NCBI GenBank assembly: GCA_910587515.1
Contig: CAJULW010000017.1
Location: forward strand, 89,498 to 153,497
Length of the DNA: 64,000 nucleotides
Direction: 5' to 3'
DNA from: an uncultured Duncaniella sp.
GTDB lineage: Bacteria > Bacteroidota > Bacteroidia > Bacteroidales > Muribaculaceae
Shown piece by piece: positions 53,972 to 62,015 of this stretch. How positions within the stretch are numbered: the stretch's first letter is position 1; each line of letters begins with the position of its first letter. Under the pieces are notes generated by a model. It was not told where the DNA came from. It did not search any database and saw only the letters and a list, made by a program, of their open reading frames with translations. Position numbers and translations under genes: made by a program.

Positions 53972-54002
53972 CAAAATTATTAAAAAGCTGTTCTTTGGCA
54001 AA
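53972..54002 (-). promoter_or_regulatory. Promoter of the GH140-like gene
   Basis: TTTG (54002-53999), 19 nt, TAATTTTG (53979-53972) on the minus strand, an excellent match. The start would be near 53965, about 27 nt before the ATG. It is back to back with the DUF2795 promoter. Confidence 0.75.
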
Positions 54003-54051
54003 ACGAAATGTACTCGTTTGGAAGATTTAACAAATACAACGTCCTGATCAA

Positions 54052-54081
54052 TTGTATATATTAGGAAAATGACTACCTTTG
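54052..54081 (+). promoter_or_regulatory. Promoter of the DUF2795 gene
   Basis: TTG (54052-54054), 19 nt, TACCTTTG (54074-54081). Predicted start near 54088, giving a leader of about 50 nt. Confidence 0.75.
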
Positions 54082-54138
54082 CGCGCACAAAAATCAGATT
54101 AATTTTGAAATAAAAATCATAAAAAACACTTGACCGTC

Positions 54139-54360
54139 ATGTATTGGACACTTGAATTGGCCTCGAAACTTGAAGACGCACCATGGCCTGCCACAAAAGA
54201 AGAACTTATCGACTACGCAATGCGCTCCGGAGCCCCGATGGAAGTGATAGAAAATCTTCAGGAAATGGAAGATGAAGGCGACACATACGAATGCATCGAA
54301 GACATCTGGCCCGACTATCCCCAAAAAGAAGACTTCTTCTTCAACGAAGAGGAATACTAA
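54139..54360 (+). CDS. Small acidic DUF2795 protein
   Basis: I choose the ATG at 54139 (73 residues, MYWTLELASKLEDAPWPATKEELI); the frame opens three codons earlier at a TTG. The PWPATKEELIDYAMRSGAP block is the DUF2795 core, and the second half is very acidic, ending in EDFFFNEEEY. Such proteins are small, strongly conserved in Bacteroidetes and of unknown function. It stands alone with its own strong promoter and a following hairpin, which suggests it is highly expressed. Confidence 0.88.
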   Translation: MYWTLELASKLEDAPWPATKEELIDYAMRSGAPMEVIENLQEMEDEGDTYECIEDIWPDYPQKEDFFFNEEEY

Positions 54361-54390
54361 GCCCAGTAAACTCATATCAATTTTTAATAA

Positions 54391-54426
54391 CCAGCCATAC
54401 AAACTAACGCAAGTTTGTATGGCTGG
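54391..54426 (+). terminator. Hairpin after the DUF2795 gene
   Basis: A 15-bp perfect inverted repeat (54391-54405 with 54412-54426) with a 6-nt loop, 30 bp after the stop. It lacks a T tract on the plus strand. Confidence 0.7.
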
Positions 54427-54576
54427 TGTTCGTAGTGTTTTTCAGGCCGGTGTCTGTGTTGATACGTAGGCTTAAAAATAGGGATGATATAATTAATCGG
54501 CTTGTTTTACCGTTTCTTTATTAGAAAGATGTCGTAAAAATTTATGGCGGAGTTTTGACATGTTTTTGCCTGGAGA

Positions 54577-55659
54577 ATGAATGCCGTTATTGACAAGCTG
54601 ATAAGTCAGCTTCGTTTCCCTCTGACAATTGGCGTTGTGATGGTGCACTCGAATCCTATAGAGTTGTATCGTGACGGGGGTTTCATGTCGGCTGCCGATA
54701 TAGAGTCGTTCGGAGAGTGCATGCGGTTTATAAATTGCATGTTTCCTGCGAGCCGTATTGTCGTATTTTTCGTCATAGCGGGTTTCCTGTTTTTTGCCAA
54801 TGCCCGTGTGTTGACTATGGGTGTTTATAAGCGTAAGATTTCCGCGCGATTCGTGTCGTTATTGATTCCTTTCGTCTTGTGGAATCTTATAGCGGTGATG
54901 ACACGTGTAACCGTCAAACTTGTATTGAATGAAGGAGGGGAGGCATTGCCGTATGACGAAATTTTTACTTTACAGGGTTTTTATCAAGTCTTTGCCGATC
55001 CCATTCTGATCCCGCTTTGGTTTTTGAGAAATCTAATTGTGTTCGCCTTGTTGACACCATTGATCTTTATGGCGATAAGACGCTTTCGTTGGTTTGCTGT
55101 GGTGGCTATGGTCGGGTTTCATTATGTCGATGTGTCATGTCTTGCCGGAATAGGATATTTTGCGTTCGGGGCTGCTTGCGGCATACTTTGCTCCGGTGAT
55201 TTTCTGGTGTCGAGGATAGATTTACTGAAGTATTCCATTCCGTTATGGATACTGATGTCGATCTTCTCTTATTCATTTCCTCCCACAGGGCTGTTCGTGA
55301 CTGAACTGTCAAGTTTTATGCTCGTGGTTTCATCCGCTGGCGGGCTGATATGGATTTCTTATAAGGTCGATGTGCCCTGTATGGTGTCTCTCGCCAGAAC
55401 ATCGTTTTTTATTTTCTGTGCGCACGGTATATTTTCGCCGTATATAATGAAAACTCTTTATTTAGTAATGCCTAAAGACGGGGTTGTCTATGCGCATGTA
55501 GTGTTTGTGTTGTCTCTTTTCCTTACAACGGCATTGACGCTTGTCCTATTCGGATTGTTGTCACGGTGTATGCCGTTGTTGCACGGTGTTCTTACGGGCC
55601 GTCGACGTTTCAGGATTTTAGCCATGGAGCAGCCGGTTTCGCAATCTCAAAAGGTGTGA
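54577..55659 (+). CDS. Acyltransferase-3-family membrane protein
   Basis: 360 residues with about ten hydrophobic segments. The N terminus reads LRFPLTIGVVMVHSNP, with the His found in the first membrane segment of acyltransferase-3 (OafA-like) proteins, then FFVIAGFLFFANAR and RKISARFVSLLIPFVLWN. Proteins of this family add acetyl or similar groups to exopolysaccharides, LPS or other surface glycans. The acceptor is unknown. It is followed by a glycosyltransferase and a flavoprotein, together a probable glycan-modifying cassette. No clear promoter was seen just upstream. Confidence 0.82.
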   Translation: MNAVIDKLISQLRFPLTIGVVMVHSNPIELYRDGGFMSAADIESFGECMRFINCMFPASRIVVFFVIAGFLFFANARVLTMGVYKRKISARFVSLLIPFVLWNLIAVMTRVTVKLVLNEGGEALPYDEIFTLQGFYQVFADPILIPLWFLRNLIVFALLTPLIFMAIRRFRWFAVVAMVGFHYVDVSCLAGIGYFAFGAACGILCSGDFLVSRIDLLKYSIPLWILMSIFSYSFPPTGLFVTELSSFMLVVSSAGGLIWISYKVDVPCMVSLARTSFFIFCAHGIFSPYIMKTLYLVMPKDGVVYAHVVFVLSLFLTTALTLVLFGLLSRCMPLLHGVLTGRRRFRILAMEQPVSQSQKV

Positions 55660-55709
55660 AATGATAGCGTAAAGTCGGTTTGATAGAGTGGTTTGTATAA
55701 TTAATGTTG

Positions 55710-55717
55710 TATCTTTG
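55710..55717 (+). promoter_or_regulatory. -7 element upstream of the glycosyltransferase gene
   Basis: TATCTTTG, 31 bp before the ATG. TTTG at 55692-55695 is present but only 14 nt away, so the promoter is imperfect. It suggests the last two cassette genes may be transcribed apart from the acyltransferase gene. Confidence 0.4.
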
Positions 55718-55748
55718 TGATTCCTAATTCTTATAAAGCTATAACTCC

Positions 55749-56711
55749 ATGAAGCTAAATTCCATAATATCTCCGAGACGGTTTTTGACATGGCCGTCAT
55801 GGCATCTCGTATATGAATGGGAAGATGTTTTTTCGGATGTTCTGGATGTGCCTTTGAAATGTGAATCCCGTCTTCGTTCCAGGATCAGGAGACTGGCGAA
55901 CAGGATTGGTGTCCCGACAATGTCGTCGGGTCATGAGCTTGTGTTTGTCATGGGGGCTACTACGGATATGGGAAAGGATCTTAATGGTCGGACAGTTCCT
56001 TTCATCGTTGATTATTTTCTTCCTGACAGCGACTATGACGCATTTGCAGGTGCATTGGGAGCGGTAGATATGGTTTTGATTTCGAGCCGTCAGGTTTACG
56101 ATTATATTAAAGATAAAGGTGGTTGCGGTACGAGATTCGAGCATTTGCCTTTGTCGCTTCCGGATAAATATATGATTGCGGAGGATACGGTTTTCAATAA
56201 GGAATATGATTTGGTCATGCTGGGTCGGCCATCGCCGATATTCAAAGATTTTTTGGATGAATATCTCAGGAAACATCCAGCGGTTTCCGTATTGGACCGT
56301 AAGATAGAGAATGGGCATTTTAATTTTTATTCGCCTTCAGGAGAATTGGTTGGAAATGCGGATACGAGGGAGTCTTACATGGAACTGATGCGAAAGAGCC
56401 GGGTCATGTTATATTCGATTCCGGGAATTGACGGAGACAGGGAGACCAACGGATTTCATCCCGTGACACCGCGTTTTCTTGAAAGCATAGCCTGCGGGTG
56501 CAATCTTTTGCTGAGATATGAGGAAAATTCCGACACAGACTTTTATGAGCTTGCAAGTTTCGGGAAAAGCATAGAGACTTACGATGATTTCGAAGCGGCT
56601 TTTGACAAAGCGTTGGCCTCTCCTGCGGATATGGACGTATATGCCCGCTATTTACGGAAACATTATACTTCCGTCAGGGCTGAAAAATTAAGAAAGTGTT
56701 TGGAAATATAA
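55749..56711 (+). CDS. Glycosyltransferase-like protein (GT-B, CgeB/GT1-like)
   Basis: 320 residues, soluble. C-terminal GT-B features: RFLESIACGCNLLLRYEENSDTDF, as in glycosyl transferases with a glycan-acceptor N-terminal half and a nucleotide-sugar-binding C-terminal half, and DLVMLGRPSPIFKDFLDEYL in the middle. The N-terminal half (SSGHELVFVMGATTDMG) is not one I recognise. Substrates unknown. Start 89 bp after the acyltransferase gene; the flavoprotein follows after 30 bp. Confidence 0.7.
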   Translation: MKLNSIISPRRFLTWPSWHLVYEWEDVFSDVLDVPLKCESRLRSRIRRLANRIGVPTMSSGHELVFVMGATTDMGKDLNGRTVPFIVDYFLPDSDYDAFAGALGAVDMVLISSRQVYDYIKDKGGCGTRFEHLPLSLPDKYMIAEDTVFNKEYDLVMLGRPSPIFKDFLDEYLRKHPAVSVLDRKIENGHFNFYSPSGELVGNADTRESYMELMRKSRVMLYSIPGIDGDRETNGFHPVTPRFLESIACGCNLLLRYEENSDTDFYELASFGKSIETYDDFEAAFDKALASPADMDVYARYLRKHYTSVRAEKLRKCLEI

Positions 56712-56741
56712 ATTGAAACATTGAAGAATTGGTTTTTGCAG

Positions 56742-57995
56742 ATGAAAAAAATAGCTATAATAGGAGCCGGGGTAAGCGGACTTACAATGGGACGTCTTCT
56801 TTTCGGAAAGGCGGATGTCACTATATATGAAGCGGCCTCGCGTCCTGGAGGTCTGATCAGATGCGAACGTGTCGGTGGAAGCTTGTTTCATACTTGCGGA
56901 GGTCATGTGTTCAATACAAAGCGAGAGGATGTCCGCGAGTTTTTTTGGAGTTTGTTTGACCGCGAGAGGGAATTTGTGAAGGCCGACCGTAATTCGGTTA
57001 TATCTATGCCGGATGGCAGTCGTATACCTTATCCGATAGAGAATTATGCATATCTGTTTGACGATACCACCCTTAACGCTATAATTTCAGATGTCATAAG
57101 CCTGAAAAAAGAGGTCAACAGACCGGACAATTTCGGTGATTTCTTGAAAAAGATGTTCGGTCAAACGCTTTATGAGTTATATTTCCGTCCATACAATGAA
57201 AAGATATGGCGACGTGACCTTTCACAGGTTCCGCTTGCATGGCTTGAAGGCAAATTGCCTATGCCAAGCCCGGAGGAGATCGTTTTCAACAACATCCGAA
57301 AGATAGCGGAAAAAAAATTTGTTCACAGTTCGTTTTGGTATGAAAACAACGGAGGATCGCAGTTTCTCGCTGACAGGATGGCCGAAGGGCTGGATGTACG
57401 GTATGGCACTCGGATAGAAACCGTGGCCAGTGTCGGAGATAAATGGATTGTGAACGGAGATGAATATGACGCTGTGGTTTTCTGTGGAAATATCAAGCAG
57501 TTGCCTTCTTGTATAGAGGGTGTGGATATAAGTGGTTGGATTGCCGGGATCAATAGCCTCGAATCGCATGGAACCACTTCCGTATTCTGTGAGATAGAGT
57601 CCAACAACTATAGCTGGATCTATCTTCCGGACGACAGATATGAGGCTCACCGCATTATTTGTACCGGTAATTTTTCTCCATCTAACAATGCGCCCGGAAA
57701 GATGACAGGCTCCATAGAGTTTACCGACAGGATATCAAAAGAGGAAATTCTGAGCCAGCTTAGACGTATACCGTTGGCTCCTAAATATATAACCCATTGC
57801 TATAACGAGTTTACTTATCCCATACAGGATGCCGGTACACGGAAATCGATCTCATCGTTGAAAAAATATCTTTCGGCATATAATTTCTATATGACAGGGC
57901 GTTTCGCTGATTGGGAATATTACAACATGGATGTCGCCATGGGGGCTGCTATGGATTTGTTTAATACGGGTGGAATTTCTAACTTTGTAAGTTGA
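56742..57995 (+). CDS. FAD-dependent oxidoreductase, UDP-galactopyranose-mutase-like
   Basis: I start at the ATG at 56742 (417 residues, MKKIAIIGAGVSGLTMGRLL); the frame opens at a TTG seven codons earlier. The FAD-binding GxGxxG is at the N terminus, then TIYEAASRPGGLIRC. The body carries HVFNTKREDVREFFWSLF and YFRPYNEKIWRRDLSQVPLAW, blocks reminiscent of UDP-galactopyranose mutase and the related amine-oxidase flavoproteins. It ends GRFADWEYYNMDVAMGAAMDL, the C-terminal FAD-contact block. It may make an unusual sugar donor for the neighbouring glycosyltransferase (inference). Confidence 0.82.
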   Translation: MKKIAIIGAGVSGLTMGRLLFGKADVTIYEAASRPGGLIRCERVGGSLFHTCGGHVFNTKREDVREFFWSLFDREREFVKADRNSVISMPDGSRIPYPIENYAYLFDDTTLNAIISDVISLKKEVNRPDNFGDFLKKMFGQTLYELYFRPYNEKIWRRDLSQVPLAWLEGKLPMPSPEEIVFNNIRKIAEKKFVHSSFWYENNGGSQFLADRMAEGLDVRYGTRIETVASVGDKWIVNGDEYDAVVFCGNIKQLPSCIEGVDISGWIAGINSLESHGTTSVFCEIESNNYSWIYLPDDRYEAHRIICTGNFSPSNNAPGKMTGSIEFTDRISKEEILSQLRRIPLAPKYITHCYNEFTYPIQDAGTRKSISSLKKYLSAYNFYMTGRFADWEYYNMDVAMGAAMDLFNTGGISNFVS

Positions 57996-58040
57996 AGGAT
58001 TCGTGTTTTGGCCCTTCGAGATTTAAAATCTAATAGCAAT

Positions 58041-58472
58041 ATGACTATCAACGAAATACAAAATGATATCATCGAGGAATTTTCCGATGTCGAGGACTGG
58101 ATGGACCGTTATGGCATGATCATAGATCTTGGCAATAGTCTGCCGGAAATTTCTGATGAATACAAGACGCCCGATCATCTCATTGAGGGTTGTCAGAGCC
58201 GTGTATGGCTCAACGCTGAGCTTACTCCCGAAGGGAAGGTACATTATACGGCCGATTCCGATGCTATAATAGTGAAAGGGATAATTTCTCTTCTCATACA
58301 GGTGCTTGACAATCAGACCCCTGACGATATTTTGGGCTCCGATCTGCATTTTATAGACGATATCGGTTTGTCTGAGCATCTTTCTCCGACCCGTTCCAAT
58401 GGGCTTTTGGCTATGGTGAAGCAGATGCGTCTCTATGCGCTCGCTTTTCAGGCTAAGCAGAAGTTGCAGTAA
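58041..58472 (+). CDS. sufE: Cysteine desulfuration protein SufE
   Basis: 143 residues from the ATG at 58041; the frame opens at a TTG 11 codons earlier. Core blocks: NDIIEEFSDVEDWMDRYGMIIDLG, DHLIEGCQSRVWL with the sulfur-accepting Cys, and LHFIDDIGLSEHLSPTRSNGLLAMVKQM. SufE takes sulfur from a cysteine desulfurase for Fe-S cluster assembly. No suf genes are next to it. It lies 46 bp after the flavoprotein gene. Confidence 0.95.
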   Translation: MTINEIQNDIIEEFSDVEDWMDRYGMIIDLGNSLPEISDEYKTPDHLIEGCQSRVWLNAELTPEGKVHYTADSDAIIVKGIISLLIQVLDNQTPDDILGSDLHFIDDIGLSEHLSPTRSNGLLAMVKQMRLYALAFQAKQKLQ

Positions 58473-58514
58473 CTTAATTTGTATAGACTCTGTTTCATAC
58501 CGCACTATTACCGG

Positions 58515-59966
58515 ATGGGAATAAATATCGGGTATACAATATTATATATGCTTTTGTTGGCTGTTTTGCCTATAAGAGCCGGTGCGGTGGTGTTGGAGGT
58601 GCGTGCTGGAGAGATTGCATCGGGGGAGATTAAGTTGGCAACGGATGTCAAGGAGTTGTCTTTGCTGGGTAGTGTCAACGCTCACGATTTATCGTTTATA
58701 TCTTCCGTATGCCGCTCGTTGAGGGCGCTTGACCTGTCTGGAGTCAGGATAGAGGCCTGTAAAGGCGATGGTTATGTTGTCGCTGATATTTCTGAATTTC
58801 CGGCTGACGTTCTTCCGCCATATTCTTTGTCCGGGCTTTCAGCTTTAAGTATAGAATTGCCTGCGTTTATCAGAAAGATAGGCGATGGCGCTTTGCTTGC
58901 TTCGTCGGTAGAGGAGATAGCGATCCCGTCGGGAGTTGACTCTATCGGTGAGGGAGCTTTCGCTTCATGCAGGTCATTGCGAAGGGGCCATGTTCCGTCG
59001 GATGTGTGTCATATCGGCCGATATGTTTTTAAAGATTGTCAGGCTTTGGAAGACGTGGTTTATGAGGCCCGGGAGGTTCCGGTCGAGGCGTTTTCCGGTT
59101 GCTGTTCGTTGCGAAACGTGACTCTCGGCAAAGAACTTGAAAGGATCTGTGGCGGAGCTTTCGCCTATACTGGTATTGTCTCGCTCGATTTGAGTGGATG
59201 TGAACATCTCGACATCATAGGAGACTATGCGTTTTTGGGCTGTGGACAACTTGAAAAACTGTTGCTCCCGTCCGGGATATCAAATCTCGGTGAGGGATTT
59301 TTGTTTGGCTGTGCCGCTTTGCGGGATATAGCGCTACCTTGCGGGATCGACGAATTACCTGCGTTCGCCTTTACCGGGGCAATGCGTATCGGTGACATAT
59401 CCGGAATATTGCATGAAGGCATCAGTCTTGTGGGCGCGTTTTCCTTGTCGGGAATGTCTGGAGTCGGACAGGTGAAGCTTCCTTCAGAACTGAAATATAT
59501 CGGTGATTGTGCGTTTGAGGGCTGGACAGGTCTTCGCTCTGTCGACGCGGTGGGTCTTGGACGGGTTCCCTCTCTTGGCAAACAGGTTTGGTCGGGAGTG
59601 GAGCAGTCTGATATCGTCTTGACGGTAGACTCGGATGTCCGGGATGAATTTTGTAATGCCGCCCAATGGATGGATTTCGATATAAGAAACATTGGAGAAT
59701 CAATGATTGTAGATGCTTTGTGGCCTGAGGATGCAATCTATTCGTTTGATGCGTCTCTCGTTTTGGGCTGTCTCGATGTGAGCGCGGACAGCCGTTTTTC
59801 GGCCTTGCGTTTGCATGATATTGACGGTCGGTGTTTGCTTTCACATGAATTTGACGGACTTACTGAATTTTCAGTGCCAGTGTCGCTTATTCCAGGTAAA
59901 GTTTATGTACTTACAGTGCTGTTTTCCGACGGAAAAGTTGGAAGCGCGAAACTGATCGGATTATAA
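58515..59966 (+). CDS. Secreted BspA-type leucine-rich repeat protein with a possible sorting domain
   Basis: I use the ATG at 58515 (483 residues); the frame opens 12 codons earlier at a TTG. A signal peptide (about 1-24) precedes repeats of the LRR_5 kind, for example IGDGALLASSVEEIAIPSGVDSIGEGAFASCRSL and IGDYAFLGCGQLEKLLLPSGI. The last 80 residues (LHDIDGRCLL... then LIPGKVYVLTVLFSDGKV) resemble a C-terminal sorting domain of type IX cargo. BspA-like proteins often bind host or surface ligands; the target is unknown. It follows sufE by 42 bp. Confidence 0.83.
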   Translation: MGINIGYTILYMLLLAVLPIRAGAVVLEVRAGEIASGEIKLATDVKELSLLGSVNAHDLSFISSVCRSLRALDLSGVRIEACKGDGYVVADISEFPADVLPPYSLSGLSALSIELPAFIRKIGDGALLASSVEEIAIPSGVDSIGEGAFASCRSLRRGHVPSDVCHIGRYVFKDCQALEDVVYEAREVPVEAFSGCCSLRNVTLGKELERICGGAFAYTGIVSLDLSGCEHLDIIGDYAFLGCGQLEKLLLPSGISNLGEGFLFGCAALRDIALPCGIDELPAFAFTGAMRIGDISGILHEGISLVGAFSLSGMSGVGQVKLPSELKYIGDCAFEGWTGLRSVDAVGLGRVPSLGKQVWSGVEQSDIVLTVDSDVRDEFCNAAQWMDFDIRNIGESMIVDALWPEDAIYSFDASLVLGCLDVSADSRFSALRLHDIDGRCLLSHEFDGLTEFSVPVSLIPGKVYVLTVLFSDGKVGSAKLIGL

Positions 59967-59997
59967 TAATGAATTGTAATAATATGCCAGGCTTGCC

Positions 59998-60768
59998 ATG
60001 GGAAAGAATAAATTAAAGAAATTTGCCGAAATGGAGACACTCAAATGTGTCTACCAATATCCACAGTCGGCTTTGGACGGGGGTGAAAACTGCCCGTTGC
60101 GCGGACGCTGGGGTGAAGACGTGTTCGGTGACGCAGGACCGATAGTGCTTGAACTCGGCTGCGGAAAAGGAGAATATGCCGTCGGGATGGGCAAGATCTA
60201 TCCGGACAAAAACTTTATAGGCATAGACATAAAGGGGGCGCGTATGTGGACCGGAGCGAAGGAAGTCGAACAGTCAGGTATGGACAATGTGGCTTTTTTG
60301 CGCACTTCGATACATTTGTTGCCGGAATTTTTCGCCTCCTCTGAAGTTTCGGAAATATGGATAACATTTCCTGATCCACAGATGAAAAAGGTGAACAAGC
60401 GGTTGACCGGAACCCATTTTCTTGGAATATATCGCAAGGTGCTCGCCCCTGGTGGAATTATACATCTAAAGACAGACAGCCCTTTCCTATATGCCTATAC
60501 TATGGCCATGTTGGAACATAATGGTATAGAACCGATTTATGCCACGGACGATCTATATTCATCTGAGATCAGTGGAGCGGTCCCTCCGATACGCACTTTT
60601 TACGAACAACAATGGCTCTCACGTGGCATACCGAGCAAATACATAGCGTGGCGGTTGCCGGAAAACTGTGGTGACCTTACGGAGCCGGAGGTTGAGATAG
60701 AGCCGGATACATACCGTTCTTTCGGACGAGGAACCGTTGGCATGGCGGCTACTTCATCCTCATTATGA
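59998..60768 (+). CDS. trmB: tRNA (guanine-N7-)-methyltransferase
   Basis: 256 residues. SAM motif VLELGCGKGEYAVGMGKIYP, then GIDIKGARMWTGAKE, the ITFPDPQMKKVNKRLTG block and LAPGGIIHLKTDSPFLYAYTM, all characteristic of TrmB. It makes m7G46 in tRNA variable loops. It lies 31 bp after the LRR gene and 106 bp before mrp. Confidence 0.96.
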   Translation: MGKNKLKKFAEMETLKCVYQYPQSALDGGENCPLRGRWGEDVFGDAGPIVLELGCGKGEYAVGMGKIYPDKNFIGIDIKGARMWTGAKEVEQSGMDNVAFLRTSIHLLPEFFASSEVSEIWITFPDPQMKKVNKRLTGTHFLGIYRKVLAPGGIIHLKTDSPFLYAYTMAMLEHNGIEPIYATDDLYSSEISGAVPPIRTFYEQQWLSRGIPSKYIAWRLPENCGDLTEPEVEIEPDTYRSFGRGTVGMAATSSSL

Positions 60769-60874
60769 TATACAACTCTATTTCAAGGTGGTTTTCCCGT
60801 GAACAATGAAGCCTGAAATTCTGTTAAAGTTTTAGAAAAATAACATTAATAACGATTCATCACATAAGATATAC

Positions 60875-61978
60875 ATGTCCCTGCAATTATATCCTGCGCT
60901 TATAACCGATGCGCTACAGACAGTCCGCTATCCCGGCAATGGAAAAAATCTCGTAGAGGCCGGAATGGTCGAGGACGATATCCGTATTGACGGAGACAGC
61001 GTCAGTTTTTCGCTTATCTTCGATAGGCCCACCGATCCCTTTGTCAAATCGATGGTCAAGGCGGCTGAAACAGCTATACATACATATATCTCTCCGGAGG
61101 TCAAAGTTACTGTAAATGTTGCCTCGCGTCAGACTGCCGCCCCGAAGAATGCGCCTGTTCTTCCCGGGGTGAAAAACATCATAGGGGTTTCTTCTGGCAA
61201 GGGTGGGGTAGGCAAGTCGACGGTGGCTTCCAATCTCGCAGTGGCATTGGCTCGCGAAGGCTATAAGGTCGGGCTTCTCGACGCTGATATCTTCGGTCCT
61301 TCCATGCCTAAGATGTTTGGAATCGAGGATGAGCAGCTTTATATCCACGAAGTCGATGGCCGTCAGTTGATTTTGCCTATAGAACGTTACGGTGTCAAAC
61401 TCCTGTCTATCGGTTTTGTGGTCGACAAGGAAAAAGCCGTTCTTTGGCGAGGCTCGATGGCATCCAATGCCTTAAAGCAGCTTATAGCTGACGCTGATTG
61501 GGGCGAGCTTGATTATTTCGTCATCGACATGCCTCCGGGTACGAGCGATATTCACCTGACACTTGTTCAGACTCTTCCTATCACCGGGGTGGTCGTGGTC
61601 ACCACTCCGCAGGAAGTCGCGCTGGCCGACGCACGCAAGGGCATAGCTATGTTCCAGGAGGATAAGGTTAATGTCCCCATCCTTGGGCTTGTCGAGAATA
61701 TGGCTTACTTTACACCGGCTGAGCATCCGGCTGAAAGATATTATATTTTTGGTAAAGAAGGCGGTGTGCGCCTTGCCGATAAACTTGGTGTGCGTCTGCT
61801 CGCACAGATTCCCCTCGTTGCATCTATCGCTGATTGCGGAGACAGCGGCAAGCCTATAGCGTTGGATGACAGTGTCACTTCTCATGCTTTTGCCCATCTC
61901 GCCCATGAGGTTACAGACGCTGTGGCTGAGCGTAACCGTACGCTTCCCCCTACACATAAGGTGGAACTGAAACATTAA
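60875..61978 (+). CDS. mrp: Mrp/NBP35-family iron-sulfur carrier ATPase
   Basis: 367 residues. A short N-terminal domain (about 1-90) of the DUF59/MIP18 kind precedes the P-loop ATPase: VSSGKGGVGKSTVASNLAVAL (deviant Walker A), LLDADIFGPSMPKMFG, and DYFVIDMPPGTSDIHLT. ENMAYFTPAEHPAERYYIFG lacks the usual CxxC pair of many Mrp proteins in this stretch. The family carries Fe-S clusters to apoproteins. It sits not far from sufE, another Fe-S gene. Confidence 0.94.
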   Translation: MSLQLYPALITDALQTVRYPGNGKNLVEAGMVEDDIRIDGDSVSFSLIFDRPTDPFVKSMVKAAETAIHTYISPEVKVTVNVASRQTAAPKNAPVLPGVKNIIGVSSGKGGVGKSTVASNLAVALAREGYKVGLLDADIFGPSMPKMFGIEDEQLYIHEVDGRQLILPIERYGVKLLSIGFVVDKEKAVLWRGSMASNALKQLIADADWGELDYFVIDMPPGTSDIHLTLVQTLPITGVVVVTTPQEVALADARKGIAMFQEDKVNVPILGLVENMAYFTPAEHPAERYYIFGKEGGVRLADKLGVRLLAQIPLVASIADCGDSGKPIALDDSVTSHAFAHLAHEVTDAVAERNRTLPPTHKVELKH

Positions 61979-62015
61979 TAGAATATTCCCTCCTATACGT
62001 TTCAACTACGATCTA

